Shown: positions 51,877 to 60,258 of the stretch, piece by piece
Layout: the number at the start of each line of letters is the position of its first letter
Numbering within the stretch: the stretch's first letter is position 1
Source of the DNA: Bog-473 sp963726005
GTDB taxonomy: Bacteria > Actinomycetota > Acidimicrobiia > Acidimicrobiales > RAAP-2
NCBI GenBank assembly: GCA_963726005.1
Contig: CAVSAT010000001.1
Span: 434,001-498,000, forward strand
Length of the DNA: 64,000 nt
Direction of reading: 5' to 3'
Translations under genes and position numbers: made by a program
Notes under the pieces: model-generated
What the model saw: only the letters and a program-made list of their open reading frames with translations
Database searches by the model: none
What the model was told of the DNA's origin: nothing

Positions 51877-51895
51877 TGTGACCAATCTGTGACCA
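51877..51895 (+). promoter_or_regulatory. TGTGACCA box pair inside right end of island
   Basis: 51877-51884 and 51888-51895, period 11 bp, about 50 bp inside the right repeat. Candidate integrase arm sites. Confidence 0.4.
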
Positions 51896-51942
51896 CTGGT
51901 CGGTTTCCACAGCCCCGTTCGCTATCTGACCTGGGAACATGG

Positions 51943-51965
51943 CGTGCCCGGAGCGGGACTCGAAC
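51943..51965 (-). repeat. Right attachment-site repeat (within tRNA-Leu)
   Basis: Same 23 bases as 43361-43383; here they are the 3' end of an intact tRNA gene, which the element restored on insertion. Confidence 0.7.
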
Positions 51966-52027
51966 CCGCACGCCCTTTCGGACAGCGGCTTTTGAGGCCG
52001 CCGCGTCTGCCGTTCCGCCATCCGGGC
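51945..52027 (-). tRNA. tRNA-Leu (anticodon CAA)
   Basis: 83 nt. Acceptor GCCCGGA/TCCGGGC, discriminator A, anticodon loop CTCAAAA, a long variable arm (class II) and T-arm GCGGGTTCGAGTCCCGC. CCA is not encoded. The 3' end faces the island. Confidence 0.93.
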
Positions 52028-52086
52028 GAGAACGCCCCAGCGTACAAGCTTCGATCTACGGTGGCGGGGGTGGGAGCACCCGTCCG

Positions 52087-53244
52087 TTGAAGCTCAGCGG
52101 CATCGAGCTGATCCGGGTCGATATCCCCTTTCGCCACGACATTGCCACCGGAGCGGGCGTGCACTCCCTGCGCCCGCTGCTCTTCGTGCACGTGGTCGCC
52201 GAAGACGGCGAAGGGTGGGGCGAGTGCGCCGCGCTCGCCGGCGGCACCGCGGTCGATCCACCGCTCGACGAAGTCGAACGGGCCGCGGTCGAGCGGGGCG
52301 TGCCGCGCCTGTGCGAGGCCAGCCGGTCGCGAGGCGGCCACCTACCCCTCGGTGCCGAGGTGCCGCACTTATTCGGGGGCTCGCCGGCAGATCGCATGCT
52401 GGCCGCAGCCTTCGAGATGGCCGTCACGGACGCCGAACTCCGGGCCGAGGGGCGCTCCCTGGCCGACGCCCTGGGGATCGAGGAGGGTTTCGAGGCGATG
52501 GCCGTGGGCGCCGTTGTCGGCATCCCGCAGGGCCATGACCTGTCGGCGTTGCGGGCCGAGGTGGCCGCCGCGGTGCACACCGGCGCGGCACGCGTGCGGC
52601 TCAAGATCGAGCCGGGCTGGGAGCTCGAGCCCGTGCGCGCCGTGCGGGCCGACCATCCGGACCTCGTGCTCCAGGTCGACGCCAACGGGTCCTTCGGGGC
52701 CGGCGCTGAAGACGTCGCACGGCTGAGCCGTCTCGCCGATTTCGACGTCCTGTGCATCGAGCAGCCGCTCCCGCCGGCCGACCTGGTGGCCCACGCGCAG
52801 CTGGCCCGCATGCTCCCAGTGCCGATCTGCCTCGATGAGTCGCTCTCCACGCCGCGGCGTGTCACCGACGCCCTCCGCAACGGCTCCTGCGCCATGGCCT
52901 GCCTGAAGCCAGGCCGGCTCGGGGGCATGCGCGCCGCCCGGACTGCGCATGCGGCGTGCGCTGCCGCGGGCGTCCCAGCCTTCATCGGCGGCTTCTTCGA
53001 GGCGGGACTGGGCCGGGCTTCGAATTTGGCCCTGGCGGCACGCCTCAGTCAGGACGCGACCGGCCTGGTCAGTGACCTCGCCGACCCGGCGGGCTACCTC
53101 TCGGTCGACCCGTGTGGATACCCGCCCGTGACGGGGGGTTGGGTTCGGGTGTCGGAGGAACCGGGAGTCGGGAACAGCCCCGATGCCGCCGTCCTGGCCG
53201 GGCTCGATACCCAGCGTCGCTGGTTCGCCGCCCCCTACACTTGA
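52087..53244 (+). CDS. menC: o-Succinylbenzoate synthase-like enolase-superfamily enzyme
   Basis: About 385 residues. Capping domain, then the barrel with VRLKIEPGWELEPVRAVR (K-x-K-type strand, first Lys replaced by Arg), LQVDANGSFG, CIEQPLPPADL, ICLDESLSTP and ACLKPGRLGG: metal ligands D-E-D and the second catalytic Lys of OSBS. OSBS acts in menaquinone synthesis; the family also contains N-succinylamino-acid racemases. TTG 52087 follows GGTGGGAG; TACGGT lies further upstream. Confidence 0.82.
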   Translation: MKLSGIELIRVDIPFRHDIATGAGVHSLRPLLFVHVVAEDGEGWGECAALAGGTAVDPPLDEVERAAVERGVPRLCEASRSRGGHLPLGAEVPHLFGGSPADRMLAAAFEMAVTDAELRAEGRSLADALGIEEGFEAMAVGAVVGIPQGHDLSALRAEVAAAVHTGAARVRLKIEPGWELEPVRAVRADHPDLVLQVDANGSFGAGAEDVARLSRLADFDVLCIEQPLPPADLVAHAQLARMLPVPICLDESLSTPRRVTDALRNGSCAMACLKPGRLGGMRAARTAHAACAAAGVPAFIGGFFEAGLGRASNLALAARLSQDATGLVSDLADPAGYLSVDPCGYPPVTGGWVRVSEEPGVGNSPDAAVLAGLDTQRRWFAAPYT

Positions 53245-53250
53245 CGCTCC

Positions 53251-53544
53251 ATGCATCGCGTCCTCCTCGAGCGGCGGATCAGGGACGTCCACGCCCGCCT
53301 CGTCCGGGCACGGGACGAACTGGCCGTGCTCAACGAACAATTGACGGTGGTCCAGGAGTCGGCGGACGAGGCGAGGGTGCGCGCCCTCGTGTCCGAGACA
53401 CCGCTGGCGACCCAGGAGCACAATGAGGCCACACGCCACGCCGATGCGATGGTGAAGGCGCGCGACGCGCTCCGCAAGACGGTGGCTGACCTCGAGCGGC
53501 GCCAGGACGAGCTCCTCGCCGCCGTGGCGACGGGGAAGCCGTGA
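53251..53544 (+). CDS. Coiled-coil protein
   Basis: 97 residues, nearly all heptad-rich helix (LLERRIRDVHARLVRARDEL; ALRKTVADLERRQDELL). No motif. TACACT (53236-53241), which overlaps the last menC codons, ends 9 nt before ATG. Probably a structural or regulatory protein; function unknown. Confidence 0.6.
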   Translation: MHRVLLERRIRDVHARLVRARDELAVLNEQLTVVQESADEARVRALVSETPLATQEHNEATRHADAMVKARDALRKTVADLERRQDELLAAVATGKP

Positions 53545-53569
53545 CCGCTCCGGCGACGGGGACAACACG

Positions 53570-54172
53570 ATGACGCAGGGCGACGACTCGAGCCCGGCCC
53601 GCGTGGTCATCGCCGAGGACGAAGCCATCGTGCGCCTCGATCTGAAGGAGATCCTGCTGTCGGCCGGCTACGACGTCGTGGGGGAGACGGGCCGGGGGGA
53701 CGAGGCCGTGAGACTGGTCGAGGAGCACCAACCGGACCTGGCCATCCTCGACATCAAGATGCCCGGGATGGACGGCCTGCGAGCTGCCCGCGAGATCACC
53801 TCCCGCCATCGGGTGGTGGTGCTCCTCCTTACCGCCTTCAGCCAGCGCGACCTCATCGAGGAGGCCAGGGATTCGGGGGTGTCGGCCTATCTGATCAAGC
53901 CCTTCCAGCCCCGCGAGCTCTTGCCCGCCGTCGCCGACGTCCTGGCCAAGGCCCGCCAGGACTGGGCCATCGAGGCCGAGCACTCCGCCGACGGGGCCGA
54001 GGACAAGATCGCCACGCGTCGCCTGGTCGATGAGGCCAAGCAGATCTTGATGGACCGGGACGGACTGCCGGAGACGGAGGCGTTCAGCTTCATCCAGCGC
54101 ACGGCGATGCGGACGCGGGCACGGATGCGCGACGTGGCCCAGCAGGTCGTCGACGGCACGCTGGACCCCTAA
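53570..54172 (+). CDS. ANTAR-domain response regulator
   Basis: 200 residues. Receiver: IAEDEAIVRLDLKEI acidic pocket, phospho-Asp in LAILDIKMPGMDG, LTAF and Lys in LIKPF. ANTAR RNA-binding domain at the C-terminus (TRRLVDEAKQILMDRDGLPE, FIQRTAMRTRARMRDVAQQV) recognises paired stem-loops to antiterminate transcription. PdtaR-like; directly upstream of polA. The cognate kinase is not in the window. Confidence 0.9.
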   Translation: MTQGDDSSPARVVIAEDEAIVRLDLKEILLSAGYDVVGETGRGDEAVRLVEEHQPDLAILDIKMPGMDGLRAAREITSRHRVVVLLLTAFSQRDLIEEARDSGVSAYLIKPFQPRELLPAVADVLAKARQDWAIEAEHSADGAEDKIATRRLVDEAKQILMDRDGLPETEAFSFIQRTAMRTRARMRDVAQQVVDGTLDP

Positions 54173-54175
54173 TGT
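54170..54175 (+). promoter_or_regulatory. -10 box (TAATGT) of polA
   Basis: Overlaps the stop codon of the ANTAR gene; 7 nt before ATG 54183. Confidence 0.45.
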
Positions 54176-54182
54176 CGACGAA

Positions 54183-56939
54183 ATGACGACGACGCAGGAG
54201 CGATCGGGCCCGCTGCTGCTGCTGGACGGCATGTCGCTCGCCTTCCGGGCCTACTATGCGCTGCCGGACACCCTGGCCACGTCGACCGGCATCGTGACCA
54301 ACGCCGTGCACGGGTTCAGCTCCATGCTGGTCTACCTCATCCGGGAGCAGCGCCCTTCGGCACTGGCTGTGGCCTTCGACGCGCCGGGAGCCACCTTCCG
54401 CGACGAGATGAACGAGGACTACAAGGCTGGACGGGCCGAGACCCCCTGGCTGCTCCCGCCCCAGTTCGACATGATCCGCGAGGTCATGGCGGCCCTGGCC
54501 GTCCCGGTGATTGAGGCGGCCGGATTCGAGGCAGACGACGTCATCGCCACGCTGGCCACGGAGGCGGCGGAGCGCCAGAACGAGGTCGTGATCGTGACCG
54601 GTGACCGCGACAGCTTCCAGCTCATCACCGACCCGTACGTCCGCGTCCTCTACAACAAGCGCGGCGTGAGCGACTACTCCCTCTACGACGAGGCGGGCAT
54701 CCTCGAGCGCACCGGCGTCCCTCCCTCGCAGTACGTGCTGCTCGCCGCGCTGCGGGGCGACCCGTCCGACAACCTGCCGGGCGTGCCCGGGGTGGGGGAG
54801 AAGACGGCGGCCAAGCTGCTCAACAAGTACGGCGACCTCGACGGGGTCTTCGCACACCTCGACGAGCAGACACCCAAGCTCCGGGAGAACCTGGCGGCGA
54901 ACGAGGAACTGGCCCGGTCGAACGCGCGGATCATCCCCCTCGTGCGCGACGTGCCCCTCGACGTGGACGTGGACCACTTGACACTGGGCGGGTGGGACCG
55001 CGCCACCGCGGAGGCCACCTTCGAGCGCTACGAGATGAAGACCGTCTGGCAGCGCATGGAGGAGCTCCTCGATGCCGGCGCGCTCGGGGAGCCGGCAGCC
55101 GGCAGCGCGGCCCGGGTCCCCAAAGCGGCCGATCGCCTGGCTTTCGGCCCGTCCGGGACGACGACCGGCCCGACGCCAGCCCCCGCACCCACCTTCGAGC
55201 TACGCGACGTCGCGCTGCCGACGACCGCGTCGGAGATCACGAAGCACCTGACCGAGCTCGGCACGGGCCGGCTCGCGCTGGCGGCCCGTTGGAACGGCAT
55301 GCCTGGGCGCAGCGACCTGGTGGCGCTCGTCATCGTGGCGACCGAGGGCGACGAGGCGGGACTCGGCGTGCTGGTACCGGGAGACCGGCTCGAGGTCGCC
55401 TCGGTCGCAGCGAAGCTCAACGACATCCTGAGCCACCCTGTCCTGGGTCACAACGTCAAGGAGATCATGCGGTCACTGCTACCGCTCGGCATCGACGTGA
55501 CCGGCCTCGAGATGGACACCGCGGTGGCGGCCTACTTGCTCGATGCGTCGACGGGCGAATACGAGCTGTCGCAGCTTCGCGAGCAGACGGGCCAGCTGAG
55601 CCTCGACATCCTGGAGCCAGGCGAGACGGCGAGCGACATGGCGCAGGAGGCGGCCGGAGAGGCCTCCGACGTCACCGCCATGGCGATGGGATTCCGGCAG
55701 CGCCTCGCGACCGAGGACATGGTCATGCTGCACGACGACATCGAGACGCCGCTCGTTCGGGTCCTGGCCAAGATGGAGTTTGCCGGCATCGGCGTCGACC
55801 GGGACGAGCTGCAGGAGATCGCCGACTCGCTCAAGGCGTCGGCGGCGGCACTCCAGTCAGAGGTGCACAAGCGCGCCGGTCACGAGTTCAACGTCAACTC
55901 GACGCCGCAACTGCGCACCGTCCTCTACGACGAGCTCGGCCTGACCCCGGGCAAGAAGACGAAGACGGGGTTCTCCACCGACGCGCAGACGCTCGAGAGC
56001 CTGCGCGGTACGCACCCGATCGTCGACGCCCTGCTCTCGTACCGCGAGGTGGAGAAGCTGCGCTCCACCTACGGGGAAAGCCTGCTGGCCGAGGTGCAGG
56101 CCGACGGCCGCATCCACGCATCGTTCGGGCAGACCGTGGCGCGGACGGGCCGCATCTCATCGGACCGCCCCAATCTGCACAACATCCCGGTCCGCACCGA
56201 GCTGGGCAAGCAGTTCCGGCGGGCCTTTGTGCCGGCGGAGGGCCACAGTTTTCTGGTGGCCGACTACGACCAGGTGGAGCTCCGCTGCATTGCCCATCTC
56301 TCGCAGGACCCCGGGCTGATCGACGCGTTGACGACCGGCTCCGACGTGCACCGGATGGTGGCCGCCGCCGTGTACGGGATCCCCCCCGAAGATGTGACCC
56401 ACACGCAGCGGGAGTTCTGCAAGATGGTCTCCTATGGCCTTGCCTACGGCATGGAGGCATACGGCCTGAGTCAGCGTCTCGGCGTTCCGGTCGAGGAGGC
56501 AGCGGCCATCATGGAGAAGTACTTCGGCGCGTTCCCGTTGGTCAAGCAGTACATGGACGCCACGGTGGCGGACGCCAAGATCCGGGGCGCCACCCGCACC
56601 CCGTTCGGCCGGATCCGCCCGCTGCCCGATCTCCACGCGTCGAACTACCGCCTGCGGCAGGCGGCGGAGCGCCAGGCCATGAACGCCGGCATTCAGGGGC
56701 TGGCCGCCGACATCTTCAAGTTGGCCCTGGTGCGGCTCGACCGCGACCTCGAGCAGCACGCACTGACGAGCCGCCTGGTGCTCCAGGTCCACGACGAGGT
56801 CATCGTCGAGGTGTCCCCGGGGGAGGAGCACGAAGTACACCGCCTCACCGAGTCCGCCCTCACCGGGGCGGCGGACCTCTCCGTCCCGCTGACCATCTCC
56901 GTGGCGACGGGTCCGAGCTGGGCGGCCGCCAAGGGATGA
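54183..56939 (+). CDS. polA: DNA polymerase I
   Basis: 918 residues. 5' nuclease domain (1-290; LLLLDGMSLAFRAYYAL, VTGDRDSFQL, GVPGVGEKTAAKLL). The 3'-5' exonuclease domain (about 340-520) lacks the usual acidic set, so proofreading is unlikely. Polymerase domain: motif A VADYDQVELRC, O-helix REFCKMVSYGLAYG and motif C LQVHDEVIVE. The O-helix has Tyr where E. coli and Taq have Phe, as in some other actinobacterial Pol I; this position controls ddNTP discrimination. Confidence 0.96.
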   Translation: MTTTQERSGPLLLLDGMSLAFRAYYALPDTLATSTGIVTNAVHGFSSMLVYLIREQRPSALAVAFDAPGATFRDEMNEDYKAGRAETPWLLPPQFDMIREVMAALAVPVIEAAGFEADDVIATLATEAAERQNEVVIVTGDRDSFQLITDPYVRVLYNKRGVSDYSLYDEAGILERTGVPPSQYVLLAALRGDPSDNLPGVPGVGEKTAAKLLNKYGDLDGVFAHLDEQTPKLRENLAANEELARSNARIIPLVRDVPLDVDVDHLTLGGWDRATAEATFERYEMKTVWQRMEELLDAGALGEPAAGSAARVPKAADRLAFGPSGTTTGPTPAPAPTFELRDVALPTTASEITKHLTELGTGRLALAARWNGMPGRSDLVALVIVATEGDEAGLGVLVPGDRLEVASVAAKLNDILSHPVLGHNVKEIMRSLLPLGIDVTGLEMDTAVAAYLLDASTGEYELSQLREQTGQLSLDILEPGETASDMAQEAAGEASDVTAMAMGFRQRLATEDMVMLHDDIETPLVRVLAKMEFAGIGVDRDELQEIADSLKASAAALQSEVHKRAGHEFNVNSTPQLRTVLYDELGLTPGKKTKTGFSTDAQTLESLRGTHPIVDALLSYREVEKLRSTYGESLLAEVQADGRIHASFGQTVARTGRISSDRPNLHNIPVRTELGKQFRRAFVPAEGHSFLVADYDQVELRCIAHLSQDPGLIDALTTGSDVHRMVAAAVYGIPPEDVTHTQREFCKMVSYGLAYGMEAYGLSQRLGVPVEEAAAIMEKYFGAFPLVKQYMDATVADAKIRGATRTPFGRIRPLPDLHASNYRLRQAAERQAMNAGIQGLAADIFKLALVRLDRDLEQHALTSRLVLQVHDEVIVEVSPGEEHEVHRLTESALTGAADLSVPLTISVATGPSWAAAKG

Positions 56940-56961
56940 CGGCCCGGGACTGAGGAGGTGT

Positions 56962-57770
56962 GTGGCGGCCACGTTCACCCGACGCGTCCTGGTCACGGGG
57001 TGCTCATCGCCGCGCGGCATCGGGCACGCGACCGTGCGGGCCCTAGCCGCACTGGGCCACCGGGTTGTCGCCACCGTCCGCCACCACGACACGACGATGC
57101 GTTGCGGGCGGAGTTCGAGGGACGGGTGGATGCGATCGGCTTGGATCTCCTGGACGATGCGTCTATTCGCGCCGCGCTCGAGCAGGTCGATCGTGCGCTC
57201 GGTGGCCTTGACGTCGTGGTGAACAACGCCGGGTACGGCCTGATCGGCGGGATTGAGCAGAGCGGTCTCGATGCGGCGCGTGCGCAGTTCGAGACGAACT
57301 ACTTCGGGACCATGGCCCTTGTTCGCCAGGTGCTTCCCTCGATGCGCGCCCAGGGCAGCGGGCATCTGATTTCGGTGTCATCCATGTTCGTCCCGACGCT
57401 CGGCCCGATGGGCATCGGGCACTACATCGCCTCCAAGGCGGCGCTCGAGAAGGCGTTCGAGGCGCTGGCGGAGGAGGTGGCTCCGTGGGGTATCCGCGTG
57501 ACAAACGTGCAACCGGGTCCCGTGGACACGGAACTGTCGCGCCAGTGGGCGCGGCCCACCGACGACCCTCGGCCCGGTTTGATCGACGAGCTCTACGCCT
57601 GGATAGGCGCCCGGCCCGAGATCGAGATGGAGTCCTCCGATGCAGTCGCGAGGGCGATCGTCGCCCTCATCGAGGATCCCGATCCACCGCCGGCGTTCCA
57701 GACCTCAGGTTCGGCGACGGCGTGGGTCGGGCGCGCGTTGAAAGATCCGAGCCGTCGGTCGGAGCGCTGA
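56962..57770 (+). CDS. Short-chain dehydrogenase, frameshifted
   Basis: The first 44 codons (RRVLVTGCSSPRGIGHATVR) encode the NAD-binding start. One base is missing at about 57090-57096, after which the protein continues DALRAEFEGRVDAIGLDLLD, VVNNAGYG, SVSSM and HYIASKAAL with the Tyr-Lys pair. GAGGAGG lies just before GTG 56962. About 269 residues when repaired. Substrate unknown. Confidence 0.78.
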
Positions 57771-57816
57771 GCCCGGCGCCCTCCACGCGCGACCGACGCG
57801 CCCAGTGCTCGCAAGG

Positions 57817-58755
57817 TCAGCGGACGGACAGCTCCCGGAAGTAGTGGCCCTGGTCCATGTCGTCGATCAGCCCCGGCTGCATCGGCTGCCAGGCCAGCAG
57901 ATCGCGGGTCAACGCGCTCGAGGCGGGCACGTCGGCGCCGATGAACGCCGCCAGGAACCCAAAATGCCGTCCCGCATCCTCAGGCGAGATCGCAACGACC
58001 GGGAGATCGAGATGCCGACCGATCACTTCGGCGACCTGGCGGATCGGCACGCCCTCCTCTGCCACCGCGTGCAGCGCCGACCCCGCGGGCGCCTTCTCGA
58101 GCGCAAGCGGGAACAGGTGCGCGGCATCGAGGCGGTGCGTCGCAGGCCAGCGGTTGGACCCATCGCCGGTGTAGCCGGAAACACCCTTGTCGCGGGCGAT
58201 GCCGACCAGCGTCGCCATGAAGCCCTTGTCACCCTCGCCGTGACACGTCGGAGCGAGTCGTACGACCGAGGACCGGATGCCGCGCGAAGCCAGGGCGAGC
58301 GTGAGCTGGGCGGTGCCCAACCGGGTCAGCGGGCCACCCCCGCGTGCCGCGGCGGCCGGGTCGGGACCACGTCCGTCCAGTTCGGTGGCGGAGCGGCCCA
58401 ACGCGAGCCCGACCACGCCGGATGCGATGAGGAGCGGGCGATCGGAGCCCGCAAGTGTCTCGGCGAACGCCTCGACGGCACGACGATCGGCGTCGGCGGC
58501 GCCCTCAAAGTCGCCCGAGAAGGCGCTCTCGTGCTTGAAGGCGAGGTGGATCACGCCGTCCGACGCCGCGGCGGCAGCCTGCAGGCGGTCGAGGTCGTCG
58601 AGGGTTCCCCGGAGGACCTCTGCCCCGGCAGCAGTGAGGGCCTCCGCCGCGGCATCCGAGCGGGCGAGCCCGACGACGTGATGGCCGCCGGCGATCAGCT
58701 CTGGGACGACAGCGGAGCCGATCCAACCCGACGCGCCGGTGACAAAAACACGCAT
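57817..58755 (-). CDS. NAD-dependent epimerase/dehydratase-like protein
   Basis: 312-residue extended short-chain dehydrogenase. MRVFVTGASGWIGSAVVPEL is the Rossmann loop; GVIHLAFKHES and IASGVVGLALG follow. The usual YxxxK is not obvious, so it may be an atypical member. GGAGGT lies 4 bases before ATG. Divergent from tetR through twin operators, so probably the regulated target. Confidence 0.82.
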   Translation of the reverse strand: MRVFVTGASGWIGSAVVPELIAGGHHVVGLARSDAAAEALTAAGAEVLRGTLDDLDRLQAAAAASDGVIHLAFKHESAFSGDFEGAADADRRAVEAFAETLAGSDRPLLIASGVVGLALGRSATELDGRGPDPAAAARGGGPLTRLGTAQLTLALASRGIRSSVVRLAPTCHGEGDKGFMATLVGIARDKGVSGYTGDGSNRWPATHRLDAAHLFPLALEKAPAGSALHAVAEEGVPIRQVAEVIGRHLDLPVVAISPEDAGRHFGFLAAFIGADVPASSALTRDLLAWQPMQPGLIDDMDQGHYFRELSVR

Positions 58756-58804
58756 GAGGACCTCCAGGTGGTCGATCGCCCCCGCTCCTGTGTGCAGGGT
58801 CGAT

Positions 58805-58853
58805 GTCAGTTACTGTCATCACCTTACCACTCACGTCAGTAACTGTCATCACC
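58805..58853. promoter_or_regulatory. Twin operators between epimerase and tetR
   Basis: GTCAGTTACTGTCATCACC at 58805-58823 and the same with one T/A change at 58835-58853, 30 bp apart. Each contains near-palindromic CAGTWACTG. A TAAGGT box on the minus strand lies between them. Confidence 0.65.
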
Positions 58854-58859
58854 ATTTAC

Positions 58860-58865
58860 TACGAT
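58860..58865 (+). promoter_or_regulatory. -10 box (TACGAT) of tetR gene
   Basis: 7-nt spacing to ATG 58873; directly beside the second operator, implying autorepression. Confidence 0.55.
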
Positions 58866-58872
58866 TCTTCGC

Positions 58873-59439
58873 ATGGCACGTTGGGAGCCGGATAGCCGTG
58901 GCAGGCTCGAGGAGGCCGCCCTTGCGCTCTACGGCGAGCGAGGATTTGAGAACACCACCGTTGCCGAGATCGCCGAGAGCGCCGGGCTGACCGAGCGCAC
59001 GTTCTTCCGACACTTCGCCGACAAGCGCGAGGTTCTCTTCGGAGGTGCGGCCATGCTGGAGGAGCTCCTCGTGAACAGCGTCGCAGGCGCTCCGGATTCC
59101 GCGGCGCCGATCGATGCAGTCGTGGCGGCTCTCGAAGCGGCCGGCGCGCTCCTGCAGGAACGCCGCGCCTTCGCCCGCCGGCGCCAGATGGTCATCGCGG
59201 CGAACGCGGAGCTGCGGGAGCGTGAGCTGATCAAGCTCGCTTCACTGGCATCGGCGCTCGCCGACTCGTTGCGCGGTCGTGGTGTCTCGGACCCCGCCGC
59301 GACCTTGACTGCCGAGGCGGGGATCGCCGTTTTCAGGGTCGCCTTCGATCGCTGGCTCGAGGAGGGCAATCGGAAGGACCTGTCGCGACTCATCCGGGAG
59401 TCGCTCGACGAGTTGAAGGCGGTGACATCGGGCACCTGA
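58873..59439 (+). CDS. TetR-family transcriptional regulator
   Basis: 188 residues. HTH: LEEAALALYGERGFENTTVA then EIAESAGLTERTFFRHFADK. The C-terminal ligand domain is helical and variable. Divergent from the epimerase-like gene with twin operators, so the expected target is that gene plus itself. Confidence 0.9.
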   Translation: MARWEPDSRGRLEEAALALYGERGFENTTVAEIAESAGLTERTFFRHFADKREVLFGGAAMLEELLVNSVAGAPDSAAPIDAVVAALEAAGALLQERRAFARRRQMVIAANAELRERELIKLASLASALADSLRGRGVSDPAATLTAEAGIAVFRVAFDRWLEEGNRKDLSRLIRESLDELKAVTSGT

Positions 59440-59765
59440 TCGTCGGCGCCCGACGTCGATCTCCTGCCCAGCCGAATCACAGTGAACGTGGATTGGATCG
59501 CCGAGCGAAACTGTCTCCAACGTGAACGACTGCTCGGGGGGTAGCGTCCTCTCGGATGGAAACTCTGCGACCGCACCTGTCTGCTGCGAGGGGCAGGGTC
59601 GTCTCGACCTCTCGGCGCGTGAAGTCCGGTCGCAGATCATGTCATGCGCCATCGAACCGCTCGCCGCGACGACGGTGACCGACCACAGCAGCGGGAAGGC
59701 CTGGGATATACAAGCAATGCGCCGCACCCGCTGAATGACCGACCCGCCATCGGTATTCTTGCCGG
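59440..59765. other. No gene seen
   Basis: Ends in the TATTCT promoter box (59754-59759) of the GNAT gene. Confidence 0.4.
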
Positions 59766-60173
59766 GTGCCGACGAGCTATCGATGGCGGGGTGCATTCGC
59801 GAACACTGAGGTGAATGTCCTGCATGCCGAAGCGTTCACCACCCGTCTTTACACCAACGACGAGTGGAACTGGGAAGATTTGCTGGCAAGGCACAGCCTG
59901 GGCTGGGTCATTGCAAGAGATGGGACCCGCCTGGTCGGATTCGTCAACGTTGTCTGGGACGGCATGACACACGCTTGGGTGCAGGACACGATGGTGACGC
60001 GTGATCAGCGCGACCGCGGAATCGGGACCGACATGATGGACTTGGTCCGCACCGAATGCCAAAAGGCGGGCTGCGAGTGGCTCCATGTCGATTTCGCTGA
60101 GGGTCTTGAGGCGTTCTACATCCGCTCCTGCGGATTCAGTCCAACTGCTGCCGGACTGATGCGTTTGGCCTGA
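59766..60173 (+). CDS. GNAT-family acetyltransferase
   Basis: 135 residues. RDGTRLVGFVNVVWDG strand, VQDTMVTRDQRDRGIGTDMM acetyl-CoA loop, AEGLEAFYIRSCGFSPT final helix-strand. GTG 59766 follows TATTCT by 6 nt. Acceptor unknown. Confidence 0.85.
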   Translation: MPTSYRWRGAFANTEVNVLHAEAFTTRLYTNDEWNWEDLLARHSLGWVIARDGTRLVGFVNVVWDGMTHAWVQDTMVTRDQRDRGIGTDMMDLVRTECQKAGCEWLHVDFAEGLEAFYIRSCGFSPTAAGLMRLA

Positions 60174-60258
60174 GGAGTGGGGACAGCCCGGTGTCCCCGG
60201 TTCCAGCTTTTGAGCCACTGTTAACATCGGCCGTCTGTTTGCGTGACGAAGGAGCTGT

